From: Planctomycetota bacterium
Lineage (GTDB): Bacteria > Planctomycetota > J058
Length of the DNA stretch: 64,000 bases
Direction of reading: 5' to 3'
Assembly (NCBI GenBank): GCA_023954375.1
Contig: JAMLIC010000050.1
Span: 1-64,000 of the forward strand
The notes below the pieces were generated by a model. It did not search any database. It was given only the letters and a program-made list of their open reading frames with translations, and was not told the DNA's origin. Below, piece after piece: positions 1 to 8,312 of the stretch; position 1 is the first letter of the stretch; each line of letters begins with the position of its first letter. The position numbers and the translations under genes are program-made.

Positions 1-1
1 C

Positions 2-2617
2 GGCCGGGGCCTGGGCGGCCGCGCGCCCCGCCGCGCGCCGCCGCTCCTGGCGCACCTGCAGCGCCGCCCGCTCGTCGTGCCGCGCGCCGAAGGCGCGGCG
101 GTGCTCGTGCGCCTGGCCCAGCTCGAGCGCGTCGTCCCGCTCCAGGTCCCGCCCGGCGCGGCGGGGCCCGTCGTCGACGCCGACGCCCGGCCGCGCCTGG
201 TGCTCGAGCCGCGCGGCCGCCTCGAGGACGGCCTGCGCGCCTCGCTCCGCGTGCGCCCGCTCGACCTCGCCCGTGAGGGCGAGGCGGCCCCGGCCGACCC
301 GGGGCCGCCGGCCGTCCCAGGCGAGGGGCGCGCCGAGCTCCTGTGCCTCGCCGGCGGCGGGCTGGCCCGCGCGCGGCGCGACCTCGCCGCGGAGGTCGAG
401 CGCGCCGAGGTCCTCGCCGCCGCGCTCGGGCTGGCCGACCGCGAGCCCGCCGGCCCGTGGGCCTGGGAGCTCGACCTCGCCGCGTCGCTCGCCCTGCTCG
501 AGGCGGCGCCGGCGACCGGCGCGCCGGTCGAGTGGCCGGAGGGCGAGCGCCTGCGCGTGTCGCGCGAGGTGGGCCTGTCGAGCTTCCACGTGGCCGTGCG
601 CGACGCGCGCTCGTGGTTCCAGCTCGACGGCGCGCTCGAGGTCGACGGCGAGCGGATCGAGCTGGCGCTGGTCCTCAACGCGCTGCGCGGCGGCGAGCGG
701 CACGTGGCGCTCGGCGACGGCAGGTTCCTGCGCCTCTCGGCCGCGCTCCGCGAGCGGCTCGAGGCCCTGCGCGGCGCGGTCACCGAGCGGCGCGGCAAGC
801 TGGAGCTCGACGTCACCGCCGCGCCCGTCGTGGCGCCGGCGCTCGACGGCGTCGCCGAGGCCGACCTCTCGCGCAGCTGGCGCGAGGTCCTCGCCCGCCT
901 CGACGCCGCGCGGCGCGTGTCGGTGCGCGTCCCGCGCGGGCTCCGCGCCGAGCTGCGCGGCTACCAGCGCGAGGGCTGGGCGTGGCTCAAGCGCCTCTCG
1001 ACCTTCGGCGCCGGCGCCTGCCTCGCCGACGACATGGGCCTCGGCAAGACGGTCCAGGCGATCGCCGCCCTGCTCGACCGCGCCCCGCTCGGCCCGGCGC
1101 TCGTCGTCGCGCCCACGTCGGTAGGGCCGAACTGGGTGCGCGAGGTCGAGCGCTTCGCGCCGTCGCTGCGCCCCCGCCTCCTGCGCGACACCGACCGCGA
1201 CGCCGGCGCGCTCGCCGCGCTCGGCCCGAAGGACGTGCTCGTCGCCAGCTACGACCTCGCGCGGATCGACGCCGCGCTGCTCCAGGGCGTCGGCTGGGCC
1301 ACGCTCGTCCTCGACGAGGCGCAGCGGGTCAAGAACGCGCGCACGCTCACGGCCGAGGCCCTCGCCGGCCTCGACGCCGGCTGGCGCCTGGCGCTCACGG
1401 GCACGCCCGTCGAGAACCGCCTCTCCGACCTGTGGAGCTTGTTCCGGATCGTGTCGCCCGGCCTCCTCGGCAGCTGGGAGGGCTTCCGCGAGCGCTTCGC
1501 CGCGCCGATCGAGCGCGACCGCGACCCCGAGCGGGCCCAGGCCCTGGCGCGGCTGCTCCGCCCCTACGTGCTGCGGCGCACCAAGGAGCAGGTGCTCACG
1601 GAGCTTCCGCCCCGGAGCGAGTCGACGCTCGACGTCAACCTGTCGAGGGGCGAGCGCGCCCTCTACGAGGACGCGCGGCTCGAGGCGGTCGCGCGGCTCG
1701 AGCGGCTCGTCGAGGCGGGCGACCGCGACGCGCGCTTCCACGTCCTCGCCGCGCTCACGCGCCTGCGCCAGCTCGCCTGCCACCCGGGGCTGGTCGAGGC
1801 GTCGTGGCGCGGCCCCTCGGCCAAGCTCACGCAGCTCCTCGAGGTCGTGCGCGACCTCGTGCAGGGCGGCCACCGCGCGCTCGTCTTCAGCCAGTTCACG
1901 GCGCACCTCGCGCTCGTGCGCGCCGCGCTCGACCGCGAGGGCCTCGCCTACCACTACCTCGACGGGCGCACGCCGACCCGCGCGCGCCAGGCGGAGATCG
2001 ACGGCTTCCAACGCGGCGAGCGCCCGCTGTTCCTCGTGTCGCTCAAGGCGGGCGGCGTCGGGCTCAACCTGACCGGCGCCGACTACGTGCTCCACCTCGA
2101 CCCGTGGTGGAACCCGGCCGTCGAGGACCAGGCCACCGGCCGCGCCCACCGCCTCGGCCAGCGGCGGCCGGTGACGGTCTACCGGCTCGTGGCCCGCGGC
2201 ACGATCGAGGAGCAGATCCTGGCCCTGCACGCCGACAAGCGGGCCCTGGTCGCGGCCGTCCTCGACGGGAGCGACCGCGCCGGCGCCCTGTCGACCTCCG
2301 AGCTGGTCGCGCTGATCCGCGGCGAGGGCGCGGCGCCGCGCGCCCCGGCGACCCCGCCGCGTGAGTCGCCGCCCGCCAGGGCCGTGGCGCCGCCGCCCAG
2401 CGTCGACGACGTGGCCGCCCTGCGCGCGTACCTCGGCCTCACCCAGCGCCAGCTCGGCGAGCTCGTCGGCGCGGCGCAGCCCACCGTCTCGCAGTGGGAG
2501 CGCGGCACGCAGAGCCCGCGCCCCGAGGCGCGGGCGCGGCTGGAGCGGCTCGTCTCGAGGCCGCCCGCCGAGCTCGTGGCGGCGACGGGGGCGGCGCGAC
2601 GCCGGGCTGCGCGCTAG
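2..2617 (+). CDS. SNF2-family DNA-dependent ATPase with C-terminal XRE-type HTH, 5' end cut by window edge
   Basis: Superfamily 2 helicase of the SWI2/SNF2 type, expected to translocate on duplex DNA and remodel protein-DNA complexes. The frame is open from base 2 through a GTG at 77 and reads as plausible protein upstream of it, so the gene very likely begins outside the window. Numbering from that GTG, Walker A DDMGLGKT is at 318-325, the DEAQ box at 413-416, and motif VI (Q-x-x-G-R-x-H-R) near 685-692. After the helicase C domain, residues about 776-826 form a helix-turn-helix (LGLTQRQLGELVGAAQPTVS, then QWERG) of the XRE/Cro class. That tail is not a usual part of SNF2 proteins and suggests a sequence-specific tether. 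It converges with the next gene, 4 bp between stops. The family call is firm; the biological role is unknown. Confidence 0.93.
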   Translation, partial: GRGLGGRAPRRAPPLLAHLQRRPLVVPRAEGAAVLVRLAQLERVVPLQVPPGAAGPVVDADARPRLVLEPRGRLEDGLRASLRVRPLDLAREGEAAPADPGPPAVPGEGRAELLCLAGGGLARARRDLAAEVERAEVLAAALGLADREPAGPWAWELDLAASLALLEAAPATGAPVEWPEGERLRVSREVGLSSFHVAVRDARSWFQLDGALEVDGERIELALVLNALRGGERHVALGDGRFLRLSAALRERLEALRGAVTERRGKLELDVTAAPVVAPALDGVAEADLSRSWREVLARLDAARRVSVRVPRGLRAELRGYQREGWAWLKRLSTFGAGACLADDMGLGKTVQAIAALLDRAPLGPALVVAPTSVGPNWVREVERFAPSLRPRLLRDTDRDAGALAALGPKDVLVASYDLARIDAALLQGVGWATLVLDEAQRVKNARTLTAEALAGLDAGWRLALTGTPVENRLSDLWSLFRIVSPGLLGSWEGFRERFAAPIERDRDPERAQALARLLRPYVLRRTKEQVLTELPPRSESTLDVNLSRGERALYEDARLEAVARLERLVEAGDRDARFHVLAALTRLRQLACHPGLVEASWRGPSAKLTQLLEVVRDLVQGGHRALVFSQFTAHLALVRAALDREGLAYHYLDGRTPTRARQAEIDGFQRGERPLFLVSLKAGGVGLNLTGADYVLHLDPWWNPAVEDQATGRAHRLGQRRPVTVYRLVARGTIEEQILALHADKRALVAAVLDGSDRAGALSTSELVALIRGEGAAPRAPATPPRESPPARAVAPPPSVDDVAALRAYLGLTQRQLGELVGAAQPTVSQWERGTQSPRPEARARLERLVSRPPAELVAATGAARRRAAR

Positions 2618-2621
2618 CGCC

Positions 2622-2912
2622 TCAGCGCGCCGCGTGCCGACCGGGACGCGCCGCGGGGGCGGGAGGCTTCGGGGCCCGGGCGCCGGAGCTCGCGCGTCCG
2701 ACCCGTCCAGCGGGGGCGAAGACGTCCTCGAGGCGCTCCGCCGTGAGCACATGCTCGGCCCACGCCTCGAGCGTGGAGGCGTCGGCCGTCCGGAGGCGCC
2801 GGCGCGCGGCCGGGGTGAGCGCTCCGAAGCGGACCCGCAGCTGGCGCTTCAGGACTCCTCTGACCCCTTCGGCCCAGCCCTGGTCGAAGAGCTGCTTCGC
2901 CGTGGTGCCCAT
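2622..2912 (-). CDS. Short paralogue of the Rpn nuclease C-terminus
   Basis: This 96-residue product aligns with the last third of the adjacent Rpn-type protein: MGTTAKQLFDQGWAEG here, MGSTAQKLIDEGRAEG there, and both share AEHVLTAERLEDVF or nearly so. It lacks the PD-(D/E)XK nuclease part. The start chosen is the ATG at 2912, which has a GAGG five bases upstream; a GTG at 2918 is also possible. The same DNA context (gaggtgg-N2-atgggca) occurs inside the neighbour, so this looks like a partial tandem duplication in which an internal codon became a start. Rpn genes of some bacteria are known to express separate C-terminal short forms; that this copy does the same job is inference. Confidence 0.6.
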   Translation of the reverse strand: MGTTAKQLFDQGWAEGVRGVLKRQLRVRFGALTPAARRRLRTADASTLEAWAEHVLTAERLEDVFAPAGRVGRASSGARAPKPPAPAARPGRHAAR

Positions 2913-2948
2913 ATCCACCTCGCGTGTCGAACCGGCCCGCCCCGGGCG

Positions 2949-4010
2949 TCAGCGCGCCTTCCTGCGTCCGCGCCGCTTCGGCCGGGCCGAGCCGGCAGTC
3001 GTGAAGACGTCCTCGAGACGCTCCGCGGTCAGCACGCGCTCGGCCCACGCCTCGAGCCTGCTCGGGTCGGCCGCCTGCAGGCGCCGCCGCGTCGCGGGGG
3101 AGAGCTCCCCGAAGCGGGTTCGGAGCAGGCGCTCGAGGACGCGCCTCGCGCCCTCTGCGTTCCCCTCGGCCCGCCCCTCGGTGCGACCCTCGGCCAGCCC
3201 CTCTGCCCGCCCCTCGTCGATCAGCTTCTGCGCCGTGCTGCCCATGACCACCTCGCGTGCTCTCCGGCCGAGGACGCGCTCCAGGCGCTCCCCCACCGCT
3301 TCGAGGTCGAGCCCACGCCTCACCGAGAGAGCATAGCGCACGACCTCGCCCAACGCGTCGTGACCGCCCGGGTCGCGGGCCACCGCGCGCACGTCCGCCG
3401 CCCCGCGCTCGAAGACGTCCAGGAGGTCGGCCCGCGGCTCGGCGGCGAGCTTCAGGGCGGCGAGCGCGAGCCGCGCCAGCGGCGGGCCGGGCAGGCGCTG
3501 GAGCGCGGCGAGCGTCGTGGTCGCGAGGTCGAGCAGCGGGAGGTCGAGCGCGGGGAGGTGCGGCCCCAGGCCGCGGCGCAGGTCCGGCGGGAGGTCGAGC
3601 AGGTCCGAGAGCCGGCGCTCGCCGCGCCACGGCCGGCGTCCCTGGTGGAGCACGAGCGGCAGCACCGCCGGCAGGCGCCTGGACCGCGGGTGCCGCCGCT
3701 GCCATGCCTCCAGCTCGCGCGCGGCGTAGCGCAGGGCGCGCAGCGGCATCCGCGCCTGCTCGCGGCGCTGGTGCTCGATCAGGAGCCGGAGCGACCCGCG
3801 GCCCCGGAGCCGCGACGAGAAGACCAGGTCGCGGTGGACCTCCGTGAGCCCGTGGCCCACCGCGCTGCCCGGCGCCGGCCTTAGCCGGCCGAGCCCCTCG
3901 ACGACCCCGGCCGGCAGCCCGGCCCCGAGCAGCAACGCCCGCGCGTTCGCCGGGACCGAGAAGACGGCCTTGAACAGCCGGTCGTGAGGGTTGGGGGACC
4001 TCCGTCGCAT
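2949..4010 (-). CDS. Rpn/YhgA-like PD-(D/E)XK family putative nuclease
   Basis: 353-residue member of the recombination-promoting nuclease family, often annotated as transposase_31. The N-terminus has the family opening HDRLFKAVF (9-17). The nuclease core is visible as D61 followed by LLIEHQ (E79-H80-Q81), matching the D...E-x-Q form of the PD-(D/E)XK motif. Near residues 270-290 there is a run of EG(R/L/N)xEG repeats, typical of these proteins, then the arginine-rich C-terminal domain that is duplicated in the next gene. The ATG at 4010 follows a TAGGCT element by 7 bp, so the transcript may be leaderless. Rpn proteins are linked to RecA-independent recombination and, in some lineages, to phage defence; the role here is not shown by context. 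Confidence 0.85.
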   Translation of the reverse strand: MRRRSPNPHDRLFKAVFSVPANARALLLGAGLPAGVVEGLGRLRPAPGSAVGHGLTEVHRDLVFSSRLRGRGSLRLLIEHQRREQARMPLRALRYAARELEAWQRRHPRSRRLPAVLPLVLHQGRRPWRGERRLSDLLDLPPDLRRGLGPHLPALDLPLLDLATTTLAALQRLPGPPLARLALAALKLAAEPRADLLDVFERGAADVRAVARDPGGHDALGEVVRYALSVRRGLDLEAVGERLERVLGRRAREVVMGSTAQKLIDEGRAEGLAEGRTEGRAEGNAEGARRVLERLLRTRFGELSPATRRRLQAADPSRLEAWAERVLTAERLEDVFTTAGSARPKRRGRRKAR

Positions 4011-4017
4011 GAGGCGG

Positions 4018-4023
4018 AGCCTA
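4018..4023 (-). promoter_or_regulatory. Candidate -10 element (TAGGCT) for a leaderless Rpn mRNA
   Basis: TAGGCT fits the TANNNT pattern seen before many genes in this window and sits 7 bp from the ATG at 4010, which would place the transcription start at or next to the start codon. No convincing -35 hexamer is visible. Confidence 0.3.
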
Positions 4024-4117
4024 CGACACGCCACCGACACGGCGGATCGGGTTGTGTTCGGGTTGGCCTCCCTGCTCGCCGCGCTCGTCACGTCTGACTG
4101 CGAGCGGTCGCCCTCGC

Positions 4118-4603
4118 TCAGCGCCAGCGGAGCCCGGTGCCCGCGAGGGGGTCCGGGGCGGCGCGGAGCGCATCGCGCGTCGGGGGCCTGACCCCCTGCC
4201 ACCAGACCCGGTAGGCGGCGGCCGCGCGCGCCTGCGCGTCCGGCGGCGCGTCGCCGGTCGACGCCGCCAGCAGCACGGGCAGCGTGTGGGGGCGCTCGCG
4301 CCCGAGCCGGATCGCCTCCACCAGGTAGAGCGACACGACCCCCTGGGTCGGCGGAGGCGCCGCGATCAGGGACGACCTCGGGTCCATGAAGGCCGACCCC
4401 TGGTACGCCGCCATGCGGTCGGCCCCCTCCTCCAGCAGGAACGGGATCGACGACGTCCCCCGGTGGAACAGGTCCATGTACGCCGCGTCGGCGAGGCGCG
4501 GGTCCGGCCCGTAGAGGTCTGCCACGGACCCTTCGACGGGAGCGCGCTCTTCGGTCGTGCAGCCCACGAGCGACGCGCTCCATGCGACCAGACCGCAGAT
4601 CAT
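4118..4603 (-). CDS. Small lipoprotein of unknown function
   Basis: 161 residues starting MICGLVAWSASLVGC: a short hydrophobic segment ending in a clear lipobox (LVGC), so it should be lipidated by Lgt and cleaved by signal peptidase II. The mature part has no domain I recognise; it is moderately acidic and mentions no metal or catalytic motif. The ATG at 4603 was chosen because it starts the signal peptide and overlaps the stop codon of the upstream small gene (ATGA), implying translational coupling. A longer in-frame opening further upstream reads as low-complexity and is unlikely to be protein. Confidence 0.6.
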   Translation of the reverse strand: MICGLVAWSASLVGCTTEERAPVEGSVADLYGPDPRLADAAYMDLFHRGTSSIPFLLEEGADRMAAYQGSAFMDPRSSLIAAPPPTQGVVSLYLVEAIRLGRERPHTLPVLLAASTGDAPPDAQARAAAAYRVWWQGVRPPTRDALRAAPDPLAGTGLRWR

Positions 4604-4824
4604 GGCTTCGCGAAGCACCTGACGACCCTCTCCTGGCCGGGCGGCACCGGGTAGTGGCGGTCGAGGAAGCCCCCTGGATCCGCGATCCCGACCCAGAAGC
4701 CTGCCTGGCCGTTCTTGCTGGACCACTCGCCGCCGAGTCGCTTCATCGCATGAACCCACGACGCATCCGGCGGCAACGCGCCCGCGGGCAAGGGAGGTGC
4801 GCCGGCTGGCACGTGCCAGATCAA
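4600..4824 (-). CDS. Small hypothetical protein, start uncertain, coupled to lipoprotein gene
   Basis: About 74 residues from a TTG at 4824, containing WVHAMKRLGGEW and GFWVGIADPGGF, which look like genuine protein rather than a GC-rich shadow. The reading frame stays open further upstream towards the tRNA terminator hairpin without an ATG, and the upstream peptide (RSPGDHVIKLIWHVPAG) also looks natural, so the true start may lie before 4824 or the gene may be a remnant with a lost 5' end. The stop overlaps the start of the lipoprotein gene. Function unknown. Confidence 0.4.
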   Translation of the reverse strand: MIWHVPAGAPPLPAGALPPDASWVHAMKRLGGEWSSKNGQAGFWVGIADPGGFLDRHYPVPPGQERVVRCFAKP

Positions 4825-4869
4825 CTTGATGACATGATCACCCGGGCTTCGGAGACGCCAGAACGCGAA

Positions 4870-4895
4870 CGGCCCGGCGTCGAAGCGCCGGGCCG
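4870..4895 (-). terminator. GC-rich hairpin after tRNA-Thr
   Basis: Perfect 10-bp stem CGGCCCGGCG / CGCCGGGCCG with a 6-base loop, directly downstream of the tRNA on its strand. The bases following it on that strand (gttcgcgttctgg) contain only scattered T, so it is a weak intrinsic terminator or a 3' processing barrier. Confidence 0.6.
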
Positions 4896-4900
4896 TCGGA

Positions 4901-4973
4901 AGCTTGTGGTGGGACTCGAACCCACAACCTCATCTTTACGAAAGATGTGCTCTACCGATTGAGCTACACAAGC
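4901..4973 (-). tRNA. tRNA-Thr (anticodon CGT)
   Basis: The minus strand folds into a full cloverleaf: acceptor GCTTGTG with CACAAGC, anticodon stem CATCT/AGATG with loop TTCGTAA giving anticodon CGT (reads ACG), and T-arm GTGGG-TTCGAGT-CCCAC. The discriminator base is T at 4901 and CCA is not encoded. The 5' end lies only 3 bp after the stop codon of the upstream protein gene, with no room for its own promoter in between, so it is probably transcribed from the upstream operon and cut out by RNase P. Confidence 0.96.
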
Positions 4974-4976
4974 CAG

Positions 4977-5660
4977 TCAGTCCTCGAGGAGCACGCCCAG
5001 GGACAGGTGGAACTGCCCGTCGCGGAAGTCCTCGAGGCGCGCACTATACCGGATCGTCTTCTCCACCTTCAAGCCAGAGAGGTCCTGGTCGCCCTTGAAC
5101 TGCACCACCGCGGTGGCGCGGCCGCCCAGGCCGTCGTCGGCCAGGCCCATGATACGGGCGGACGGGTCGATGTCGACGATCACGCCCTCCCACTGGACGA
5201 AGCGGCCCTTGTGCTCCGAGTCCCAGATCTCGCGGCGCCGCTGCTCGGGGGCGCCGCCGCGCAGGTAGATGCGGCCGAGCTCGTGCGGCTTGATCGTGAG
5301 GGGGGTGTCGCGCCCGGGGTCGGGCGGGGTCTGGTGCGCGCGGACGAAGGCCACGACCAGGCCCACGAGCGTCGCCGCCAGGACGAGCCCGAACACGGTC
5401 CAGGCGATCGGGACCCAGTTGGCCCGCACGTTCGTGCGCTGCACGACCCGCCCGCACTCGTTGCAGCGCATGGCGCGCGCGGAGATCTGGGCCTGGCAGA
5501 ACGGGCACTCGACCTTCGGGCCGCCGCCGGTCTTGCCCTCGACGTTGCGCTGCTCGATCGTCTCGGCGCCGCCCTCGCCGCGCTGGATCTCGGTCCCGCA
5601 CTTCCAGCAGGCGCTGGAGTCGTCGGGCACGTCCTCGCCGCAGTAAGGGCACATGTTCAT
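4977..5660 (-). CDS. Zinc-ribbon membrane protein with OB-fold-like C-terminus
   Basis: 227 residues. Two tandem C4 zinc ribbons are visible: CPYC...CWKC at 4-21 and CPFC...CNEC at about 52-69. One transmembrane helix follows near 83-107 (WTVFGLVLAATLVGLVVAFV). The C-terminal ~110 residues, with a GRFVQWEGVIVDID segment and a KTIRYSARL segment, resemble the tRNA_anti-like OB fold found in many small bacterial membrane proteins; that assignment is by pattern only. The ATG at 5660 lies 10 bp behind the stop of the L7/L12-like gene, so the two are probably one operon that also carries tRNA-Thr. Substrate and role are unknown. Confidence 0.7.
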   Translation of the reverse strand: MNMCPYCGEDVPDDSSACWKCGTEIQRGEGGAETIEQRNVEGKTGGGPKVECPFCQAQISARAMRCNECGRVVQRTNVRANWVPIAWTVFGLVLAATLVGLVVAFVRAHQTPPDPGRDTPLTIKPHELGRIYLRGGAPEQRRREIWDSEHKGRFVQWEGVIVDIDPSARIMGLADDGLGGRATAVVQFKGDQDLSGLKVEKTIRYSARLEDFRDGQFHLSLGVLLED

Positions 5661-5670
5661 CGCTTCGGTC

Positions 5671-8226
5671 TCAGCCGCGCTGGCGCGTCGTCACGCGGCC
5701 GGCGATCTTCACCCGCTTGAACTTCTCCAGGTGATGCTCGGCCGTCTCCCGGCTCACCCCCTTGAGCACGGGGATGATCGTCCGGTCGGTCAGCCGGCGC
5801 GCCTCGTCGATGCTGCAGCCCTTGACCTCCGCGATGATCTCGGCCGCCTGCTCCTTCTTCTCCGGATCGGCGATCCGCGAGAGGACGAGGCCGTGCTCGC
5901 CGTCGCCGGACGGCGGCGGCGCGCCGCCGCCCGCGCGCTTCGACGGCGCCGCCGGCGCGCTCGGCTTCGGCTCGGCGCGGGGGCGCTCGACCGCCCCCGA
6001 GGCCTCGGCGCCGCGTCGCTCGCGCTCGCCGCCGGCGCCGGCGCCGCCGCGCCGGTCACGGTCGCGGTCGCGCCCGTCGTCCTCCTCGAGCATGCGGCCG
6101 CGCGCGCGCGCGAACGGGTCGGTCTTCTTCTTCTGCGGCCGGCCGCTGCGCGAGCTGTCCTCGAACAGGTCGACGTCCTCGTCGGTCGCCGGGAACGGCA
6201 CGCCGCGCGACTTCTTGCCCGGCCGACGCTCCTGCTTCACCTCGCTCAGGATCGCGCCGGCCTCGGTCAGGTCGAGCTGCTCGAGCCCCGAGGGCTCGTC
6301 GCGCGAGTGGCGCCCGTTCGCCCCGCTCGCCGAGCGGCCCTGCGTCGAGGCGGCCTCGCGCCGCCCCGGCTTGGACGTCTTGATGATCTCCAGCGCCTCG
6401 CCCGGGTCGAGCGGCTCGAGGATGTCGCTCAGCTCCGGGTCGAAGCCGGCGCCGCCGGCGGCGGCCCCGCCGCGCGCCGGCCGGCCCCCGCCGCCGCGCG
6501 AGGGCGGCGACAGGTCGAGCGGCGCGGGCTCGAGGCCCGAGCCGTCATCGAGCGGCGCGTCGTCCTCGGGGCCGAACATGTTCAGGACCTCGTCGAGGTC
6601 GGGCGACCGCGCCCCGCTCGTCCGGCCCCCGCTCCCCTTCCGCTGCTTCGGCGGGGGCGGACGGTCGTCGCTGTCGAGGAGCTGCAGGTCGTCGCCGCTG
6701 GCCAGGAGCGGGTCCCGCGCGGGCGCCGACCCCCCGCGGCGCGCCGCGGGGGCGGGCGCCGGGGCCACGTCGGAGGCGTCGAGGTCGGCGCCGTCCTCGA
6801 ACAGGTCGAGGTCGCTCTCGAAGCGCTCCCCCCCGGGCCGGCTCGCGTCGCTGCGCCGGTGCGGGGGCGGCTCGTCGAGGATGTCGCTCCCCGAGTCCTC
6901 GAGCGGGTCCTTCCCGCCACCGCCCCCGAAGCCCGAGAGGTCGTCGAGGATCCGCGAGTCCTCGAACGGGTCCAGGCCGGAGCTGCTCGCCCGCGACGCC
7001 GAAGCCCCTGCGCGCGCCGGCGACGAGGCGAACGGGTCGCTCCGCACGACGGGCGCCGGGTCGAGCCCGCCCAGCGAGTCCTCGAACGGGTCCGGAGCCT
7101 TGCCCCGCCCCGCGCGCCCCGACGGGGGCGGCGGCGCCTCGACCGGCGGCGGCGCCGCCGCCGCGCCCGGCCGGCGCGCGCTGCTCGTCGCGGGCGCCCG
7201 GCCGCGTGGCTCCTCGAAGACGTCGGAGTCGAGCAGCTCCGGCGCCGTCTCGGTCATGGCGCGTCGGGCCTCGGCGGCGGGGCGCCGCGGCGGCTCCTCG
7301 AAGATGCCGGAGTCGAGCAGCTCGGGCGCCGTCTCGGGCATGGCGCGCCGGGGCTCGGTGGCCGGGCGCCGCGGCGGCTCCTCGAAGACGTCGGCGTCGA
7401 GCAGCTCCGGCGCCGGCTCGGGCGCGGCGCGCCGCGGCTCGGCGGCGCGCCGGCGCGCCTCCTCCGCCTCGGCCGGCTCGAGCTCGCCGCTGTCGCTGAA
7501 CGAGACCTCGAGCACCTCGGAGGCCGTCGCCTGGCTCGTCGTCCGCGAGGGCTCCTCCGCCCGCCGGTACGCCAGCAGCGCCGCGTCGTCGAAGCGGCCG
7601 CTCTGGCGGCGACCGCCGGCCGGCGGCGCGGCCGCGGGGACGGCGCCCACCGGGGGGCTCAGCCAGTCGTCGTCCGCGACCGCCGGCTCCCGCGCCGGCT
7701 CCCGCGCCGGCGGTGGCGGGGGCGGCTCGTGCGCCCGCGCGCGCGAGGCGGGCTCCGGCTCGCGCCTGTTGACCTCGTGACCGCGCGCCCCCCCGCCGGT
7801 CGGCGGCGACGCGCCGCCGGCGATCACCTGCAGCCCGCCGCCGCAGTGCGGGCACGAGAGCCCGCCGCCCGCCCGGTGGCCCGCGTCGCCCTCGTCGGCC
7901 GCGCGCTCCACCCGGGCGATCGGCGGGAGCTGCGGCCAGTTCACGCGCGGGATCGTGTCGGTCACCTCGTCGGTGATCACCACGCGGCAGCCGGCCTCCC
8001 GCAGGCCGTGCAGCCGGTCGCGGACGACGCCGGCCGCGCGCACGTCCAGCCCGTCGAGGATGACGATCGGCACCGCCGAGAGGATGTTCGACGCCGTCTC
8101 GTCGTCGAGCTGGAACAGCCGCCCCAGCTCGTTGCGCACCCGGGCGGCCGTCGGGTCGCCGAGCGTGTCCGGAGTGGAGTTGCGCTCGAGCGCCGACAGC
8201 ACGACCTTGAACGGGCCCGGGAGCAC
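5671..8226 (-). CDS. Large disordered protein with L7/L12-like domains at both ends
   Basis: About 851 residues. The first ~90 (FKVVLSALERN ... PIVILDGLDVRAAGVVRDRL) and the last ~75 (EQAAEIIAEVKGCSIDEARR ... LKGVSRETAEHHLEKF) resemble the ribosomal L7/L12 C-terminal alpha/beta fold. A single CPHC half zinc-knuckle lies near residue 122. The ~650-residue middle is rich in D, E, P, S and R and predicted disordered. It contains three 28-residue tandem repeats and about eight copies of a short acidic motif of the form D-x-F-E-(D/E). GTG at 8226 is preferred because GGAGG lies six bases upstream; GTG at 8232 abuts that GGAGG. A TTGACA-N17-GATAGT promoter lies upstream. It heads an operon with the zinc-ribbon gene. 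Function unknown; a scaffold is an inference. Confidence 0.75.
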   Translation of the reverse strand: MLPGPFKVVLSALERNSTPDTLGDPTAARVRNELGRLFQLDDETASNILSAVPIVILDGLDVRAAGVVRDRLHGLREAGCRVVITDEVTDTIPRVNWPQLPPIARVERAADEGDAGHRAGGGLSCPHCGGGLQVIAGGASPPTGGGARGHEVNRREPEPASRARAHEPPPPPPAREPAREPAVADDDWLSPPVGAVPAAAPPAGGRRQSGRFDDAALLAYRRAEEPSRTTSQATASEVLEVSFSDSGELEPAEAEEARRRAAEPRRAAPEPAPELLDADVFEEPPRRPATEPRRAMPETAPELLDSGIFEEPPRRPAAEARRAMTETAPELLDSDVFEEPRGRAPATSSARRPGAAAAPPPVEAPPPPSGRAGRGKAPDPFEDSLGGLDPAPVVRSDPFASSPARAGASASRASSSGLDPFEDSRILDDLSGFGGGGGKDPLEDSGSDILDEPPPHRRSDASRPGGERFESDLDLFEDGADLDASDVAPAPAPAARRGGSAPARDPLLASGDDLQLLDSDDRPPPPKQRKGSGGRTSGARSPDLDEVLNMFGPEDDAPLDDGSGLEPAPLDLSPPSRGGGGRPARGGAAAGGAGFDPELSDILEPLDPGEALEIIKTSKPGRREAASTQGRSASGANGRHSRDEPSGLEQLDLTEAGAILSEVKQERRPGKKSRGVPFPATDEDVDLFEDSSRSGRPQKKKTDPFARARGRMLEEDDGRDRDRDRRGGAGAGGERERRGAEASGAVERPRAEPKPSAPAAPSKRAGGGAPPPSGDGEHGLVLSRIADPEKKEQAAEIIAEVKGCSIDEARRLTDRTIIPVLKGVSRETAEHHLEKFKRVKIAGRVTTRQRG
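7208..7459 (-). repeat. Three 84-bp tandem repeats inside the L7/L12-like gene
   Basis: Units at 7208-7291, 7292-7375 and 7376-7459 keep frame (28 codons each) and encode the segment ending APELLD-x-x-(V/I)FEEP. They differ at scattered positions, so the duplication is not very recent. Confidence 0.85.
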
Positions 8227-8312
8227 GCCCACCCTCCGCTCCTCGGCGTCCCCCCGGCGCCCGCGCGCGCCGGAGGATCCGGACCGAAGGCCGGTCCGGG
8301 CGCCAGGTTCTC

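Noticed and set aside
2622..4010. Transposase, as the Rpn family is often labelled
   Set aside because: The family is a PD-(D/E)XK nuclease group without terminal repeats or a DDE triad; no inverted repeats flank the gene.
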